Assembly: GCF_004364935.1 (NCBI RefSeq)
Contig: NZ_SOBT01000008.1
Location: 747,534-811,533 of the forward strand
Length of the DNA: 64,000 nt
Reading direction: 5' to 3'
DNA from: Panacagrimonas perspica
GTDB lineage: Bacteria; Pseudomonadota; Gammaproteobacteria; Nevskiales; Nevskiaceae
Below the pieces are notes generated by a model, which did not search any database, was not told the DNA's origin, and saw nothing but the letters and a program-made list of their open reading frames with translations. Each line of letters begins with the position of its first letter. Position 1 is the first letter of the stretch. Below are positions 14,642 through 24,001 of this stretch, in pieces. A program made the position numbers and the translations under genes.

Positions 14642-14711
14642 ACGGGTGCAGCGGCGAATAACATCCAAGGCCGCGTGAGGCCGCGCATTAGAGCCGCGGC
14701 AAGGAGGAGTG

Positions 14712-14996
14712 TCAAGAATCCAGAGCGTTCTTCGGAGGTGTGTACGAGGTCTGCGCGAGTTCGCCGCCTCCGAAGAAGAATTTCTCCATCTCGGCCGCGA
14801 GGAATTTGCGCGCACTGGCGTCCGAAAGCGCGAGACGGTACTCGTTGATCAGTCGCGTCTGGTGCTGGAGCCAGAGCTGCCAGGCTTCCTTCGAGACGTT
14901 GTCGAAGAGGCGCTGGCCGAGCGCGCCGGGGTAGGGCGCGCGGTCGAGCCCTTCGGCTTGCTTGTCGAGCTTGACGCAGTGGAGGGTGCGGGACAT
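14712..14996 (-). CDS. yggX: YggX-type iron-trafficking / oxidative damage protection protein
   Basis: The 94-residue product begins [10 protein letters not shown] and contains [20 protein letters not shown], the conserved YggX core with its single N-terminal cysteine (Cys7). The family limits oxidative damage to labile Fe-S clusters and the cytoplasmic iron pool. It is the last protein gene of the AsmA/SRPBCC/mutY/yggX operon. Its first 148 bp are also covered by the mutY frame. Confidence 0.93.
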   Translation of the reverse strand: MSRTLHCVKLDKQAEGLDRAPYPGALGQRLFDNVSKEAWQLWLQHQTRLINEYRLALSDASARKFLAAEMEKFFFGGGELAQTSYTPPKNALDS

Positions 14997-16099
14997 GGCG
15001 ACGTTTCTTGGGAAGAGTTCTTTGCGGAGTCCGGAAGGCCGGTCGGCGGGTCCAGGCTTTCGAGAAGTTTTCGGACCGGTGCGGGCAGGCCGGGCCAGGA
15101 GCCGGGGTCGGAGAGCTTAATCCACACGCGCTCGTCGCTCTCGGCGATGCCGGGTTTCGCAGCCTGCCCATCGGCATCCAGCAGCAGCGGCTGCAATTCC
15201 AGATCGAAGTGCGTGAACGCGTGGTGGATCGGCGGAAGGCCCTGCGCCGTTTGCGGGCGCCCGCCCGCGTCGTCGATGGCGGTTTCGAGCGAGTCACCCT
15301 CGGCAACCAGCGGCGGACAGTACAGGCCGCCCCAGATCCCCACCGGCGGGCGTCGCCGGACGAGGATCTGCCCCTGGGCATCACGGATCAGCAGGATCTG
15401 CGTGCTGCGCTGCTTGCGCGCTCGGGTGGGCTTGGGCGAAGGCAGGGCCGAGACAAGATCCTCGCGCCGCGCAACGCAGTCTTCGCCGACCGGGCAGAGC
15501 AGGCACAGCGGCGCGCGCGATCGGCACACCGAATTTCCCAAATCCATCGTCGCCTGCGTGTAGTCCGCCAGCCGCAGCTGCGGCAGGTGCTGCTCGGCGA
15601 TGTCCCAGAGTTGCGCCTGCACGCGTGGCTGGCCCGGCCAGCCCGCGATGCCGGCGTGGCGCGCCAGCACGCGGCGCACGTTGCCGTCGAGAATCGCGAT
15701 GCGCTGTCCGTGTGCCTGCGCCAGGATCGCTCCCGCGGTGGAACGACCGATACCGGGCAGCTCGCTGACGGCGTCGTAGTGATCCGGGAACCTGCCGCCG
15801 TGCTGCGTAGCGATCTGCTTGGCGGCCGCGTGGAGATTGCGTGCACGCGCGTAGTAGCCGAGTCCCGCCCAGTGGCGCAGCACCTCGTCCTGCGGTGCTT
15901 CGGCGAGGCTCGTGACCGTCGGGAAGCGCGCCATGAAGCGCTCGAAGTAGGGGATCACCGTGGCGACCTGCGTCTGCTGCAGCATCACTTCGCTGATCCA
16001 CACGCGATAGGCCTCGCGCGGGTGCTGCCACGGCAGATCATGACGGCCATGGCGGTCGAACCAGTCGAGCAGGCGGTCGGCGAAAGGGAGCGTGGTCAC
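14849..16099 (-). CDS. mutY: A/G-specific adenine DNA glycosylase
   Basis: MutY removes adenine opposite 8-oxoguanine. Visible are Glu37 in [11 protein letters not shown], the helix-hairpin-helix [14 protein letters not shown], catalytic Asp138 in AILDGNV, the [4Fe-4S] ligand set C-x6-C-x2-C-x5-C ([17 protein letters not shown]) and a C-terminal Nudix-like MutT domain recognising oxoG. Length is 416 residues, longer than the usual 350 or so: the final 49 residues are Ser/Thr/Arg-rich and lie in the antiphase frame of yggX, which suggests loss of the ancestral stop. It overlaps the upstream SRPBCC gene by 4 bp. The pairing with YggX couples two oxidative-damage functions. Confidence 0.95.
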   Translation of the reverse strand: MTTLPFADRLLDWFDRHGRHDLPWQHPREAYRVWISEVMLQQTQVATVIPYFERFMARFPTVTSLAEAPQDEVLRHWAGLGYYARARNLHAAAKQIATQHGGRFPDHYDAVSELPGIGRSTAGAILAQAHGQRIAILDGNVRRVLARHAGIAGWPGQPRVQAQLWDIAEQHLPQLRLADYTQATMDLGNSVCRSRAPLCLLCPVGEDCVARREDLVSALPSPKPTRARKQRSTQILLIRDAQGQILVRRRPPVGIWGGLYCPPLVAEGDSLETAIDDAGGRPQTAQGLPPIHHAFTHFDLELQPLLLDADGQAAKPGIAESDERVWIKLSDPGSWPGLPAPVRKLLESLDPPTGLPDSAKNSSQETSPCPAPSTASSSTSKPKGSTARPTPARSASASSTTSRRKPGSSGSSTRRD

Positions 16100-16677
16100 G
16101 GCACGATGCTGGGGGCGCGCGCCAGTCTTTCGAGGCCCTTGCTGGTTTCGACGGCTTCTTCGTGCAGCTTGCGCTTGATCAGCCAGGGGCCGATCAGCGG
16201 CGGCACCCAGAACGCAGGCTCGAGCTCCGCATCGAAGTCCAGGCAGGTGCGGCCTTCGCAGTCGCGAAAATCCCAGTTCGCATCGCCGTATCGAAAGTCG
16301 CTGCGCTCCGGCAGCACCTGCGCGCGGACGCGTCCACCGTTGCCGCGCGGCTCGAAACGCATGTCCTGCACCTGCTTCAAGTGACGGCAGTAGAGGCTGA
16401 CGCAGGCGCGTACTTCGGTGAAGACGCGCCGCGCATCGTTGGGCAATGCCTCCAGCACGCGCACCTCGCGCACGGCCGGATTGACCTCGCGAAGGCGCGG
16501 CAGGTCGGCGAAGACCGCGTAGGTCGCGGCCGCGGGGGCGTCGAGCGTCACCCGCATCGAGATGCGGTAACGCGCCTGGTCATGCTGCACGTCGACCGAA
16601 TGGATCTCGACGGCCTGGCTCGTCGTGGCGGCGAACGTCGTCGCCAGCGCCAGCGCGAGACCTGCGAATCGACTCAA
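16096..16677 (-). CDS. exported SRPBCC (START-like) family protein
   Basis: A 193-residue protein with a signal peptide (about 1-22) followed by a START/polyketide-cyclase-like fold: the LDAPAAATYAVFADLPRLREVNPAV segment, alternating strands and the long C-terminal helix KRKLHEEAVETSKGLERLA. Four cysteines, in two nearby pairs (CVSLYC and CEGRTC), may be disulphide-bonded in the periplasm. Such domains bind lipids or other hydrophobic ligands. Overlaps both the AsmA-like gene and mutY by 4 bp, so it is co-translated with them. Confidence 0.8.
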   Translation of the reverse strand: MSRFAGLALALATTFAATTSQAVEIHSVDVQHDQARYRISMRVTLDAPAAATYAVFADLPRLREVNPAVREVRVLEALPNDARRVFTEVRACVSLYCRHLKQVQDMRFEPRGNGGRVRAQVLPERSDFRYGDANWDFRDCEGRTCLDFDAELEPAFWVPPLIGPWLIKRKLHEEAVETSKGLERLARAPSIVP

Positions 16678-19253
16678 GGCGTGGCGGGTTCTGCGGGTGC
16701 GGCTTCTGCCGGGGCCGTCGGCGCCGGGGCGGCTTCCGCAGGCGCGGCTTCGGTGCTCGGCTCGGCGGCGGGCTGCTCTTTCTTCTTCTTGCCGCCGAAC
16801 AGCTTGTCGAGGCCGCGGCCGATTTCCTTGTTGAGCTTCTCGCCGGCCTTCTGCTTGACCTCGGCGTCGGTCATCGGCGCGCTGCTGTCGCCGCCGAGCA
16901 CCTTGTCGGCCAGCTTGCCGCGCAGCTCGTCGCCAGCCTTCTGCTTGAGTGCGGTCTGCAGGTCGATCTTGTACTTGGGTGCGTAGAGGCTGCCGGTCAG
17001 GCGGATCGGAAGCGTCAGGCCGGAGAGTTCTTCCAGGCCCTTGCCGCCCTGGCCCTTGCTGGTGGCCACGACGGTGGGCGACACGAGGTAGTTGAGCGTC
17101 TCGTCCACCAGGTTGATCTGGCCGCTGCCGCCGAGCCGGAACAGCGGGCTCAGCGCGTTGAGCTGGTCGGACTTCAGGATGCCGTCGACGATCTTCGCGG
17201 CAAACGTGATGGTCGTGAAGTCGGTCTGCTTGGGTTCGTTGTCCGTGACCGTCGTGCCCTTGAGCAGGGCCTGGCCCTGGCGGACGATCTGCGCGAGGTT
17301 GAAGCCTTTGACGGCGCCGTTCTCGAAACTCAGCGAAATATCGCCGTTGAGCGACTGGCGCACGTCGCCGACGGTCTTGCCGCCGGAGGTCAGGTTCAGC
17401 TTGATGTTGCCCAGGCCGGACACGATGTCCTTGCCCCAGAAGTTCTGCAGCATCGGCGCGAGCTGCATCGTGTTGAGGGATGTGTTGAGCGCGTAGTCGG
17501 GCCGGGCGCCGGGCACGATGCGCGTGTTGGTGGAGACCTGCCCGCCGTAGGCGTTGGCGTCGAGCTTCACGACCTTGGGCGAGCCTTTCGGGCCGTCGAT
17601 CTTCAACTGCACGTTCTTGAGCGTGGCGCCCTTGAGCTTGAGCTCGCCGGCGTCGAGCGTGCCGCTGGCGTTGAGCTTCTCGAGCGCGTCGATGGGCAGC
17701 TCGGTGGCGTTGAGCTGCTGCGTGCTGCCCGCCGCGGCGGGCTTGGCAACCGGCTTCTCGGCGGGCGCCATGTAGCGGTCCGCGTCGATGCGATCGAGCT
17801 TGAGCGCGAACTCGATGGCCTGCGTGGCGAAGTCGCGCACCGCCAACGTGCCGGTGATGTTGCTCTCGTCCAGCTGCAGTTTCAGGTCCTCGAAGCGCGC
17901 CGACTTGAAGCTGCCGCTGTAGCGCGTCGACAGGCTGGCCGTGCTCAGGACTTTCGGATCGGTGGTCTTGACGTCGGCCTGACCCAGCGTCTTGAGCAGG
18001 CTGCGCGGATTGAACGGCGCAATCGAGATCGGGCCGGAGAGGCGCGGCGAATCGCCCGAGAGGCCTTCGCCGGCAATGGCCGTCGTGATCGCCAGACCGG
18101 CTGCGTCGATCTTGCCGTTCGTGAAATTCATCGACCCCTTGGCGCCGTCGTAGGCGAGGTTGCCGGTGAGCTTCACGTTCTGCTTGCCGCCGGGCAGATC
18201 CTTGCCCGAAGCATCCGCGGTCAGGCTCAGGCCGGAGACCTTGTATTGCTTGGACTCGAGCGCGGCCTGCAGCTTGCCGGACACGACGCCCTGCGCCCCG
18301 ATCGTCGGTGTCTTTGCCTTGTAGTCGAGCTTGAGTCCTTCGACATCCACCGTCTGCTTGGCCCCCATGTCGGCCAGCACCTTGCCCACGAGCTTGCCCT
18401 CGGCGCTGAGGTCCTTCATCGCGGTCTTGAAGTCGAGCGTCAGGCCTTCGACGCTGACCACCTTGGTCTGCAGATTGGCGGCGATGTCGCCCGCGAGCTT
18501 GACCGCGGCGTCGAGGCCTTCGCCCTTGGCCTTGACGTCGAGCTTGAGCTTGTCGACGGTGGCCTTCTGCGCGACGAGATCGGCCAGCACCGTGGCGGAG
18601 AACGACAGATCCGCCGACATCTTCTTCACGTCGTCGAACGCCGACAGCGAGGCTTCGATATCGGTGGGTTTGCCGGGCTTGAGCGTGCCGGTCTCGAGAT
18701 TGACCTTCTCGAGGCGATAGCTCTGCTTGGCCTGCGCGTCGCGGTAGGTGATGAAGGCGTCGCGCAACGTCACGCCGGCGATGTCGATGCTCTCGACCTT
18801 GAAGCCTTCGCCATCCTTGGGCTTGGCTTCGGCGGTGTTTTCGCCCTTGGGCTTGATCAGATCATCCCAGTTGGTCTTGCCGCTGGCGTCCTTGGCGAGG
18901 TCCAGCTTCAGGCCATCGAGCGTCACCGTGCTCACCTGGACCTGACGATCGAGCAGCAGCGGCAGCAGCTGCACGCCGACCTGCGCTTCCTTGACCTGCG
19001 CCATGGGGCCATCACCGAAACCCGGCGCATTGCTGAAGCTGACGTCGGCGAGGCGCACCTTCAGCCAGGGGAAGACGTTGAGCTTGATGTCGCCCAGCGT
19101 CAGGGTCCGGCCGGTCTGCTTCTTGACCGTCTCGGTGATCTTGTCGCGATAGTCGTTGGGATCGAACAGGGCCGCTGCAGCGAACACCGCCACCACGACC
19201 ACCAGCAGCAGGACGCCGATGACGGCAAGAACGATCTTGATCGGCTTGGCCAT
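16674..19253 (-). CDS. AsmA family inner-membrane/periplasmic protein
   Basis: An 859-residue protein with one N-terminal membrane helix (about 5-28) and a large periplasmic repeat-rich beta domain. FDPNDYRDKI close to the helix and the C-terminal block with ALSPLFRLGGSGQINLVDETLNY are AsmA signatures. Members of the AsmA/YhdP/TamB group are thought to help move phospholipids between membranes. The last 90 residues are low-complexity (KKKKEQ then Ala/Pro/Glu repeats). It is the first gene of the operon ending in yggX. Confidence 0.88.
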   Translation of the reverse strand: MAKPIKIVLAVIGVLLLVVVVAVFAAAALFDPNDYRDKITETVKKQTGRTLTLGDIKLNVFPWLKVRLADVSFSNAPGFGDGPMAQVKEAQVGVQLLPLLLDRQVQVSTVTLDGLKLDLAKDASGKTNWDDLIKPKGENTAEAKPKDGEGFKVESIDIAGVTLRDAFITYRDAQAKQSYRLEKVNLETGTLKPGKPTDIEASLSAFDDVKKMSADLSFSATVLADLVAQKATVDKLKLDVKAKGEGLDAAVKLAGDIAANLQTKVVSVEGLTLDFKTAMKDLSAEGKLVGKVLADMGAKQTVDVEGLKLDYKAKTPTIGAQGVVSGKLQAALESKQYKVSGLSLTADASGKDLPGGKQNVKLTGNLAYDGAKGSMNFTNGKIDAAGLAITTAIAGEGLSGDSPRLSGPISIAPFNPRSLLKTLGQADVKTTDPKVLSTASLSTRYSGSFKSARFEDLKLQLDESNITGTLAVRDFATQAIEFALKLDRIDADRYMAPAEKPVAKPAAAGSTQQLNATELPIDALEKLNASGTLDAGELKLKGATLKNVQLKIDGPKGSPKVVKLDANAYGGQVSTNTRIVPGARPDYALNTSLNTMQLAPMLQNFWGKDIVSGLGNIKLNLTSGGKTVGDVRQSLNGDISLSFENGAVKGFNLAQIVRQGQALLKGTTVTDNEPKQTDFTTITFAAKIVDGILKSDQLNALSPLFRLGGSGQINLVDETLNYLVSPTVVATSKGQGGKGLEELSGLTLPIRLTGSLYAPKYKIDLQTALKQKAGDELRGKLADKVLGGDSSAPMTDAEVKQKAGEKLNKEIGRGLDKLFGGKKKKEQPAAEPSTEAAPAEAAPAPTAPAEAAPAEPATP

Positions 19254-19342
19254 GAGAAACGAACTCGTAGAAGGACGCCGGGCGAGTTTAACGGCTGGGG
19301 CTGAACGTCAAGCGACTGAGGGGCGCATCGAAGGACCCCAGC

Positions 19343-20887
19343 TCAGCCGCTACCGGGATGCCGGTCCAGCAGCCCGTCGAGGTTCAGCGCCAGCAGCGGC
19401 AACACCTGGCGCAGGAACTCTTCCTCGCGCGAATCGAGCAGGCGCAGGAACGCCAGTTCGAGGACGCCCACGGTCCGTCCATGGACCCAGAGGGGCAGGA
19501 CACGAAGGTCCGCGGGCGGACCGTCGCCCAGTCCGGCGCTGACGTCGAGATAACCGGGGGGCGGCGGGCGCATGCGCTGTTCCTCGCGCGTGCGGATCGA
19601 TTCGCCGACCAGTCCCTCGCCCGGTGCGAACTCGCGCAGTTCGAAGCGATCCGGCAGGCCGAATCCGGCGATGGGCCGTGCGCGCCCGTCCTGCAATGCG
19701 TAGACGCAGGCCGCCGCCAGATTCAGCGTCGGCGCCAGTTCGGCGAGCAGCGCCGTGCCGAAGCTCTTCAGATCGCGGGCTGCGTGGATCTTCAGGCTGA
19801 GCTGGTAGATGTGATCCTGGATCCACGAACGCAGCTCGTTGGACGAGGAGCGTTCTTCGAGCAAGGTGCGCTCGCGGCGTTCGGCGGCGGCGGAACGCAG
19901 GCGGGTTTGTGCCAGCAGCGCGCTGCCGATCGCGGAGATCAGCAGGATCACGACCATCGGCAGCCACAACTCGACGGGCAGACGGGAGGGCAGCAGTTCG
20001 GCGGGCGTGCGCGACACCAGATCGAATACCGGGCTGGGGCTCACCAGACCTTCGGCCGCCAGCTTGCGGAGAGGCTCGATGCGACGATGCACGTACAGCG
20101 ATCCATCGACCATCAGCACGCCCGGGCCGTGCTCGAGTTCCGCGGCCAGCGCGGGCAGGCGCTGCTTCACGTTCCGCGAGGGGTCGAGCTGCCGGCCCCA
20201 GGCCATGCGCGGGTCCGGATGCATCAGCCAGTAGCCGTCGATGTCCAGCAGCCAGACTTCACCTTCGGAAGTGGAGACGAAATCCCGCAATCCCTTGAGA
20301 ACGACCGCGCCGCGCAGGCTGGCCACCAGCGCGTAATCCACGTGCTGCTGTCCGGCGCTGACGCGCATGGCCAGGCGCAGCACCGGCCGGTGCGGCACTT
20401 CCACCACGTCGTGCTCGATGTTGAGCTCCATGCGGGACACCCAGGTCTGGCGTGCCAGCAGATTCAAGGTCTCGACGGCGTCGCCGCGTCCGCTCTTGTC
20501 CTGCAGCGCTTCGACCGGAATCGCCTGCGCGCCTTCGGGCGCGCGGTTCACGCGCACGCGCTCCATGCCTTTGCTGTCGAGCAGGCGCAGCTGATCGTAG
20601 GCCCAGTCTTCGCGAACGTAGGAAGCGAACAGCGCCTCGGCATTGGCGCGCGACTGCGGCTGCCCGGGATCGAAGTCCCGGATGGCCGGTGCGCTGGAGA
20701 TCACGCGCAGGTCCACGACCGCGTCGGTGAAGGTCTCGACCAGTCGCTGGCCCGCCATTCGCAGGCGCACCTGCTCGGCCTCGATCAGCGCGTCCATCTG
20801 ATGCTGTGATTCGACCCTCGCGTAGAACGCGAACACCGCGACCACGATCGCGGCGATTGGCAGGAAGATCCTGGCCCAGGCCCTCAT
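19343..20887 (-). CDS. Cache-like sensor with C-terminal GAF domain, no output domain
   Basis: A 514-residue inner-membrane protein: first membrane helix at about 5-23, a periplasmic domain of about 280 residues in the style of dCache/YkuI sensors (RVRMAG, then LLDIDGYWLMHPDPRMAWG), a second helix at about 300-325, a short coiled coil (AAERRERTLLEERSSS) and a GAF-like domain. No kinase, GGDEF, EAL, HAMP-MCP or phosphatase motif follows; it ends shortly after the GAF domain. It may signal through a partner. It starts 7 bp after the hydrolase gene, at the end of the Nudix operon. Confidence 0.7.
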   Translation of the reverse strand: MRAWARIFLPIAAIVVAVFAFYARVESQHQMDALIEAEQVRLRMAGQRLVETFTDAVVDLRVISSAPAIRDFDPGQPQSRANAEALFASYVREDWAYDQLRLLDSKGMERVRVNRAPEGAQAIPVEALQDKSGRGDAVETLNLLARQTWVSRMELNIEHDVVEVPHRPVLRLAMRVSAGQQHVDYALVASLRGAVVLKGLRDFVSTSEGEVWLLDIDGYWLMHPDPRMAWGRQLDPSRNVKQRLPALAAELEHGPGVLMVDGSLYVHRRIEPLRKLAAEGLVSPSPVFDLVSRTPAELLPSRLPVELWLPMVVILLISAIGSALLAQTRLRSAAAERRERTLLEERSSSNELRSWIQDHIYQLSLKIHAARDLKSFGTALLAELAPTLNLAAACVYALQDGRARPIAGFGLPDRFELREFAPGEGLVGESIRTREEQRMRPPPPGYLDVSAGLGDGPPADLRVLPLWVHGRTVGVLELAFLRLLDSREEEFLRQVLPLLALNLDGLLDRHPGSG

Positions 20888-20894
20888 CGGCGCC

Positions 20895-21833
20895 TCAGAG
20901 CCGGTAGTGCTTGCGGAACGCGAGGTAGTCGAGCGCGGTTTCCTTGGGTGCCTCGAGCATCGGCATGTGGCCGATGCCCGGGAGGATGGTGCGGTCCGAC
21001 TGCGGCAGCAGGCCCATCAGCACGTCGACCGACTGCACGTGTACCGCACGATCGATTTCGCCCCAGAGCACGTGCGTCGGAATCGGCAGACCGCTGAGCC
21101 GTTCCTCCAGCGTCGAAGCCTCGCGCACGATCTGGGAGAACTGCCTGGCGCGCAGATCGTGGACGGCCACGGCGCGTGCGGCCATCACGTCGATCACGCC
21201 CGCAGGAATCCACGGCGGGCGCGCCATCACCCAGGGCATCAGCTCGCGATACTCCTCGACGGTGGCGGGGACCAGCGCATTCTTTCCGGTATCCGCGATG
21301 CGTTGGCGCAGTTCGCTCGGCGGTGCGCGATTCATGCCGGAATTGGCCACCAGCCAGAGGCTGCCGACCTCGTTTGGATACTTCGCGGCGTAAGTGGCCA
21401 CGACGTTGCCGCCCATCGAGTGGCCGCCAAGGCTCACATGCGTGAGCCCGAGCTTCTGGATGAAGGCATGCAGGCGCTCGACCTGTTCGGCGATCGTGTA
21501 CACGCCATCGGGCGGAGAATCGCTTTCACCGAATCCGGGCAGGTCCAGCGCGATCACGCGCAGCGAGCCGTGCAGGTAGCGGGCCGTACGCGTCCAGTTG
21601 TCCTTGTCGCCGCCAAATCCGTGGACCAGGACCAGCGGGGCGCCGGTGCCGCCGCTGTCGAGATAGACGATGTGGAATCCGCTCGCATCGATCTCGTGGC
21701 GTTGCAGCCCGGAGGCCCAGCGTTCGGTTGCGATCGCACCGCGCACGAACAGCGGGGGCGCCAGCAGATAGGTGCCGAGGATGGCGATCACCGCGAGCAC
21801 CGCAGCCAGCGACAGGACCTTGAGGATTCTCAT
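20895..21833 (-). CDS. membrane-anchored alpha/beta hydrolase
   Basis: A 312-residue protein with an N-terminal membrane anchor (about 5-27), the oxyanion motif LVHGFGGD, nucleophile elbow GHSMGG, and late acid/His elements (LWGEIDRAVHV and PGIGHMPMLEAP). It resembles lipases and meta-cleavage hydrolases of the alpha/beta fold; the substrate cannot be told. It sits between the SRPBCC gene (25 bp upstream) and the GAF sensor (7 bp downstream), so it is part of one operon. Confidence 0.88.
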   Translation of the reverse strand: MRILKVLSLAAVLAVIAILGTYLLAPPLFVRGAIATERWASGLQRHEIDASGFHIVYLDSGGTGAPLVLVHGFGGDKDNWTRTARYLHGSLRVIALDLPGFGESDSPPDGVYTIAEQVERLHAFIQKLGLTHVSLGGHSMGGNVVATYAAKYPNEVGSLWLVANSGMNRAPPSELRQRIADTGKNALVPATVEEYRELMPWVMARPPWIPAGVIDVMAARAVAVHDLRARQFSQIVREASTLEERLSGLPIPTHVLWGEIDRAVHVQSVDVLMGLLPQSDRTILPGIGHMPMLEAPKETALDYLAFRKHYRL

Positions 21834-21858
21834 GCAGGAGGTGAGCGCAGGCGCTGGA

Positions 21859-22299
21859 TCAGGAACCGGAGATGGCCTCGACCGCGCGCGACACGCTGCG
21901 GCGCCACGAGGCGCACAGCGAGCCGGCCACGAGATTCCCGGCGAACGGAATGCGCGATTCGAAGGTGATCGTGTAGTCGAGCCGGGTGCCGCCGGCGACC
22001 GACTCGAAGCTCAGGCGTCCCAGGTGATTGCGCACCGGCCAGCCCTGGGTCACGCGGTACTCGATGCAGCCTGGCCGCTCGAAGCGCGTGACCGTCTCTT
22101 CCAGCCGCACGAGTCCGATCCTGACTTCGCGTACCGAGCCCAGACCGTTCGGATCGGTGGGATCTTTCGAATCGCGGATGCGCCGCACCCGACCCGGGAA
22201 CAGCTTTTCGAAATTCTCGTGCCGCGAGAACCACGTGAACACCTGCTCGCGCGGTGCGGCAAAGAACTGCTCGAAGCGGACGGATTGCGGTGTCGTCAC
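21859..22299 (-). CDS. cytoplasmic SRPBCC family protein
   Basis: 146 residues without signal peptide. The opening FEQFFAAPREQVFTWFSRHENFEKLFPG, the strand ladder through RIGLVRLEETVTRFE and the closing helix (SLCASWRRSVSRAVEAI) are those of the polyketide cyclase/START superfamily. It probably binds a hydrophobic ligand. It lies 33 bp after the Nudix gene in the same direction. Confidence 0.82.
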   Translation of the reverse strand: MTTPQSVRFEQFFAAPREQVFTWFSRHENFEKLFPGRVRRIRDSKDPTDPNGLGSVREVRIGLVRLEETVTRFERPGCIEYRVTQGWPVRNHLGRLSFESVAGGTRLDYTITFESRIPFAGNLVAGSLCASWRRSVSRAVEAISGS

Positions 22300-22331
22300 G
22301 ATTGCACGCTACACGCCGTCGCCAACGAGGG

Positions 22332-22940
22332 CTATTCGACCGGCTGGCCGGGCAGCGGATCGCCTTCGCTCACTTCGCGATCCCGCGGGCGACGCGGCTT
22401 TGAACTCAGGTCGAGCGTGTGGATGCGCGCGACCCCCTCGGCACGATCGGCGTAGAAGAACCGCAGGCTGTGCAGCACCGTGGGGAACGCGATCTCGTCC
22501 CACGGGATTTCCGATTCGGTCATCAGGCGGGTCTCGCTGCTCTCGGGCGTGGGCCCGTGATGCGGCGTTCGCATACGCCCTCGGTGCACAACGTATAGCT
22601 GAGAGACGTAAGGCACGTTGATCATGGCGAGCAGCTCGCCGACTTCGACATCGGCCTGCGACTCTTCCATGGACTCGCGCGCCGCACCCTGGCCGCTGGT
22701 TTCGCCCAGTTCCATGAAGCCCGCCGGGAAGGTCCACAGGCCCAGGCGCGGCTCGATGTTGCGACGGCACATCAGGATGCGGCCGTCCTCCCATTCGGGA
22801 ATGCAGCCCACGATCACGCGCGGATTGAAGTACTGGATGTTGTCGCAGCGCGGGCAGATGTGCCGCGGCAGGTGGTCGCCCGCCGGCACGCGGTACTCCA
22901 CCTGCGCGCCGCAGGCATTGCAGTATTTGACCTCGTTCAT
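22332..22940 (-). CDS. zinc-ribbon Nudix hydrolase
   Basis: About 202 residues from the ATG at 22940, which places the zinc ribbon (CNACG ... CPRCD) at the very N-terminus as in NudC-related enzymes; an adjacent upstream ATG at 22943 is equally usable. The Nudix box reads G-x5-E-x7-R-E-x2-E-E with Ser in place of the usual Gly after the glutamates. It should hydrolyse a nucleoside-diphosphate derivative. It is the first gene of the leftward operon Nudix, SRPBCC, hydrolase, sensor. Confidence 0.88.
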   Translation of the reverse strand: MNEVKYCNACGAQVEYRVPAGDHLPRHICPRCDNIQYFNPRVIVGCIPEWEDGRILMCRRNIEPRLGLWTFPAGFMELGETSGQGAARESMEESQADVEVGELLAMINVPYVSQLYVVHRGRMRTPHHGPTPESSETRLMTESEIPWDEIAFPTVLHSLRFFYADRAEGVARIHTLDLSSKPRRPRDREVSEGDPLPGQPVE

Positions 22941-23082
22941 CATGTGCCGGGAAAAGGTGTGCGGCGATGTGGCAAAGCTTACGCGCAATGAGTGGCGGTG
23001 CTGCAATCAGCATCGGCCCTCGGGGCTCATTACAATCGGTTGCCGGCGGGCTCGACCGGAACAATATTAGGGAGAGAGAACA

Positions 23083-23934
23083 ATGAAGAATCGGATGGCG
23101 TGGGTCTGGTTGCTTGCGTTCATGGCGCTCCCCGCTGCGGCCCAGGACGAGGCAGCTCCCGCCGAAGCGGCCGCCCCCGCGGCCGAGGAAGCCGCCCCGG
23201 CAACCGATGAAGCCGCTCCCGTTGCTGAAGAAGCCGCCGCTCCCGCCGATGCCGGCACCGGCGACACGGCCGCCGCAGCCGACAGCGGTTCGGGCTCCGA
23301 GGCCAGCAGCGACGCGAGCGCGGCCGAGGCGATCACGGGCGGTGATTCGGCGACCGATACGTCGTCCGCCGATGCAGCACCGGCCGAGGACACCGCCAGC
23401 GCCGACGACAGCTCGGACTCGTCGGGTGATTCGGATTCGGGAGAGGGCCTCAAGCTGTATGTGGGCCTGGAGTACGACCAGACCACGATCGACATCAACG
23501 ACGACGCCAAGGAAGCGGCGCTGGGCCGTCACCGTTTCGATTCGGATTTCTACAAGCTGCGTCTGGGCGTGCGCGTGTTCGAAGCCGTGGCCGTGGAATT
23601 CCACGCCGGCTTCCCGGCCAACAAGAGCAGCGACAACGAGCTGGAGACCAAGCAGTTCTATGGTCTCTACCTGGTCCCGACCGGTGTCCTGCTCGACACC
23701 ATCGAGGTCTCCGCGCGGCTGGGCTATGCCTACACCGAGGTGAAGGCCGATGGCGGCGCCAAGGAAGATCAGGACGGAGCCTCGTTCGGTCTGGCCTTCG
23801 AACTGCCGCTGCGCCTGTTCGGCGAGAGCATGCCCAACCTGCGCATCGGCGCCGGTGGTACGGTCTACCAGGAAGAGCGCGAGAGCCGCATCTTCGGCTG
23901 GCACGGCGGCATCCGCTACGACTTCACCCTCTGA
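23083..23934 (+). CDS. outer-membrane beta-barrel protein with Ala/Glu-rich N-terminus
   Basis: A 283-residue protein with a signal peptide (about 1-20), a 100-residue low-complexity segment of Ala, Pro, Glu, then Ser and Asp, and a C-terminal domain of about 165 residues with alternating amphipathic strands ending in Phe-Thr-Leu, like OmpW/OprF-type 8-strand barrels. The acidic segment could span the periplasm or bind cations. A strong ribosome site (GGGAGAG) precedes the ATG and an intrinsic terminator follows, so it is transcribed alone. Confidence 0.8.
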   Translation: MKNRMAWVWLLAFMALPAAAQDEAAPAEAAAPAAEEAAPATDEAAPVAEEAAAPADAGTGDTAAAADSGSGSEASSDASAAEAITGGDSATDTSSADAAPAEDTASADDSSDSSGDSDSGEGLKLYVGLEYDQTTIDINDDAKEAALGRHRFDSDFYKLRLGVRVFEAVAVEFHAGFPANKSSDNELETKQFYGLYLVPTGVLLDTIEVSARLGYAYTEVKADGGAKEDQDGASFGLAFELPLRLFGESMPNLRIGAGGTVYQEERESRIFGWHGGIRYDFTL

Positions 23935-23959
23935 TCCCGCCGGGTCGACGTCACGACAA

Positions 23960-23989
23960 GGGGCGGCCTCGTGCCGCCCTTTTCTTTTT
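23960..23989 (+). terminator. intrinsic terminator after the outer-membrane protein gene
   Basis: GGGCGGC (23961-23967), loop CTCGT, GCCGCCC (23973-23979), then TTTTCTTTTT. Confidence 0.9.
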
Positions 23990-24001
23990 GCGAGCACCAC
24001 G

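Noticed and set aside
23150-23440. Ala/Glu/Asp-rich repeats as a tandem DNA repeat
   Set aside because: The repetition is of amino-acid type with varied codons, so it is a low-complexity protein segment and not a DNA repeat.
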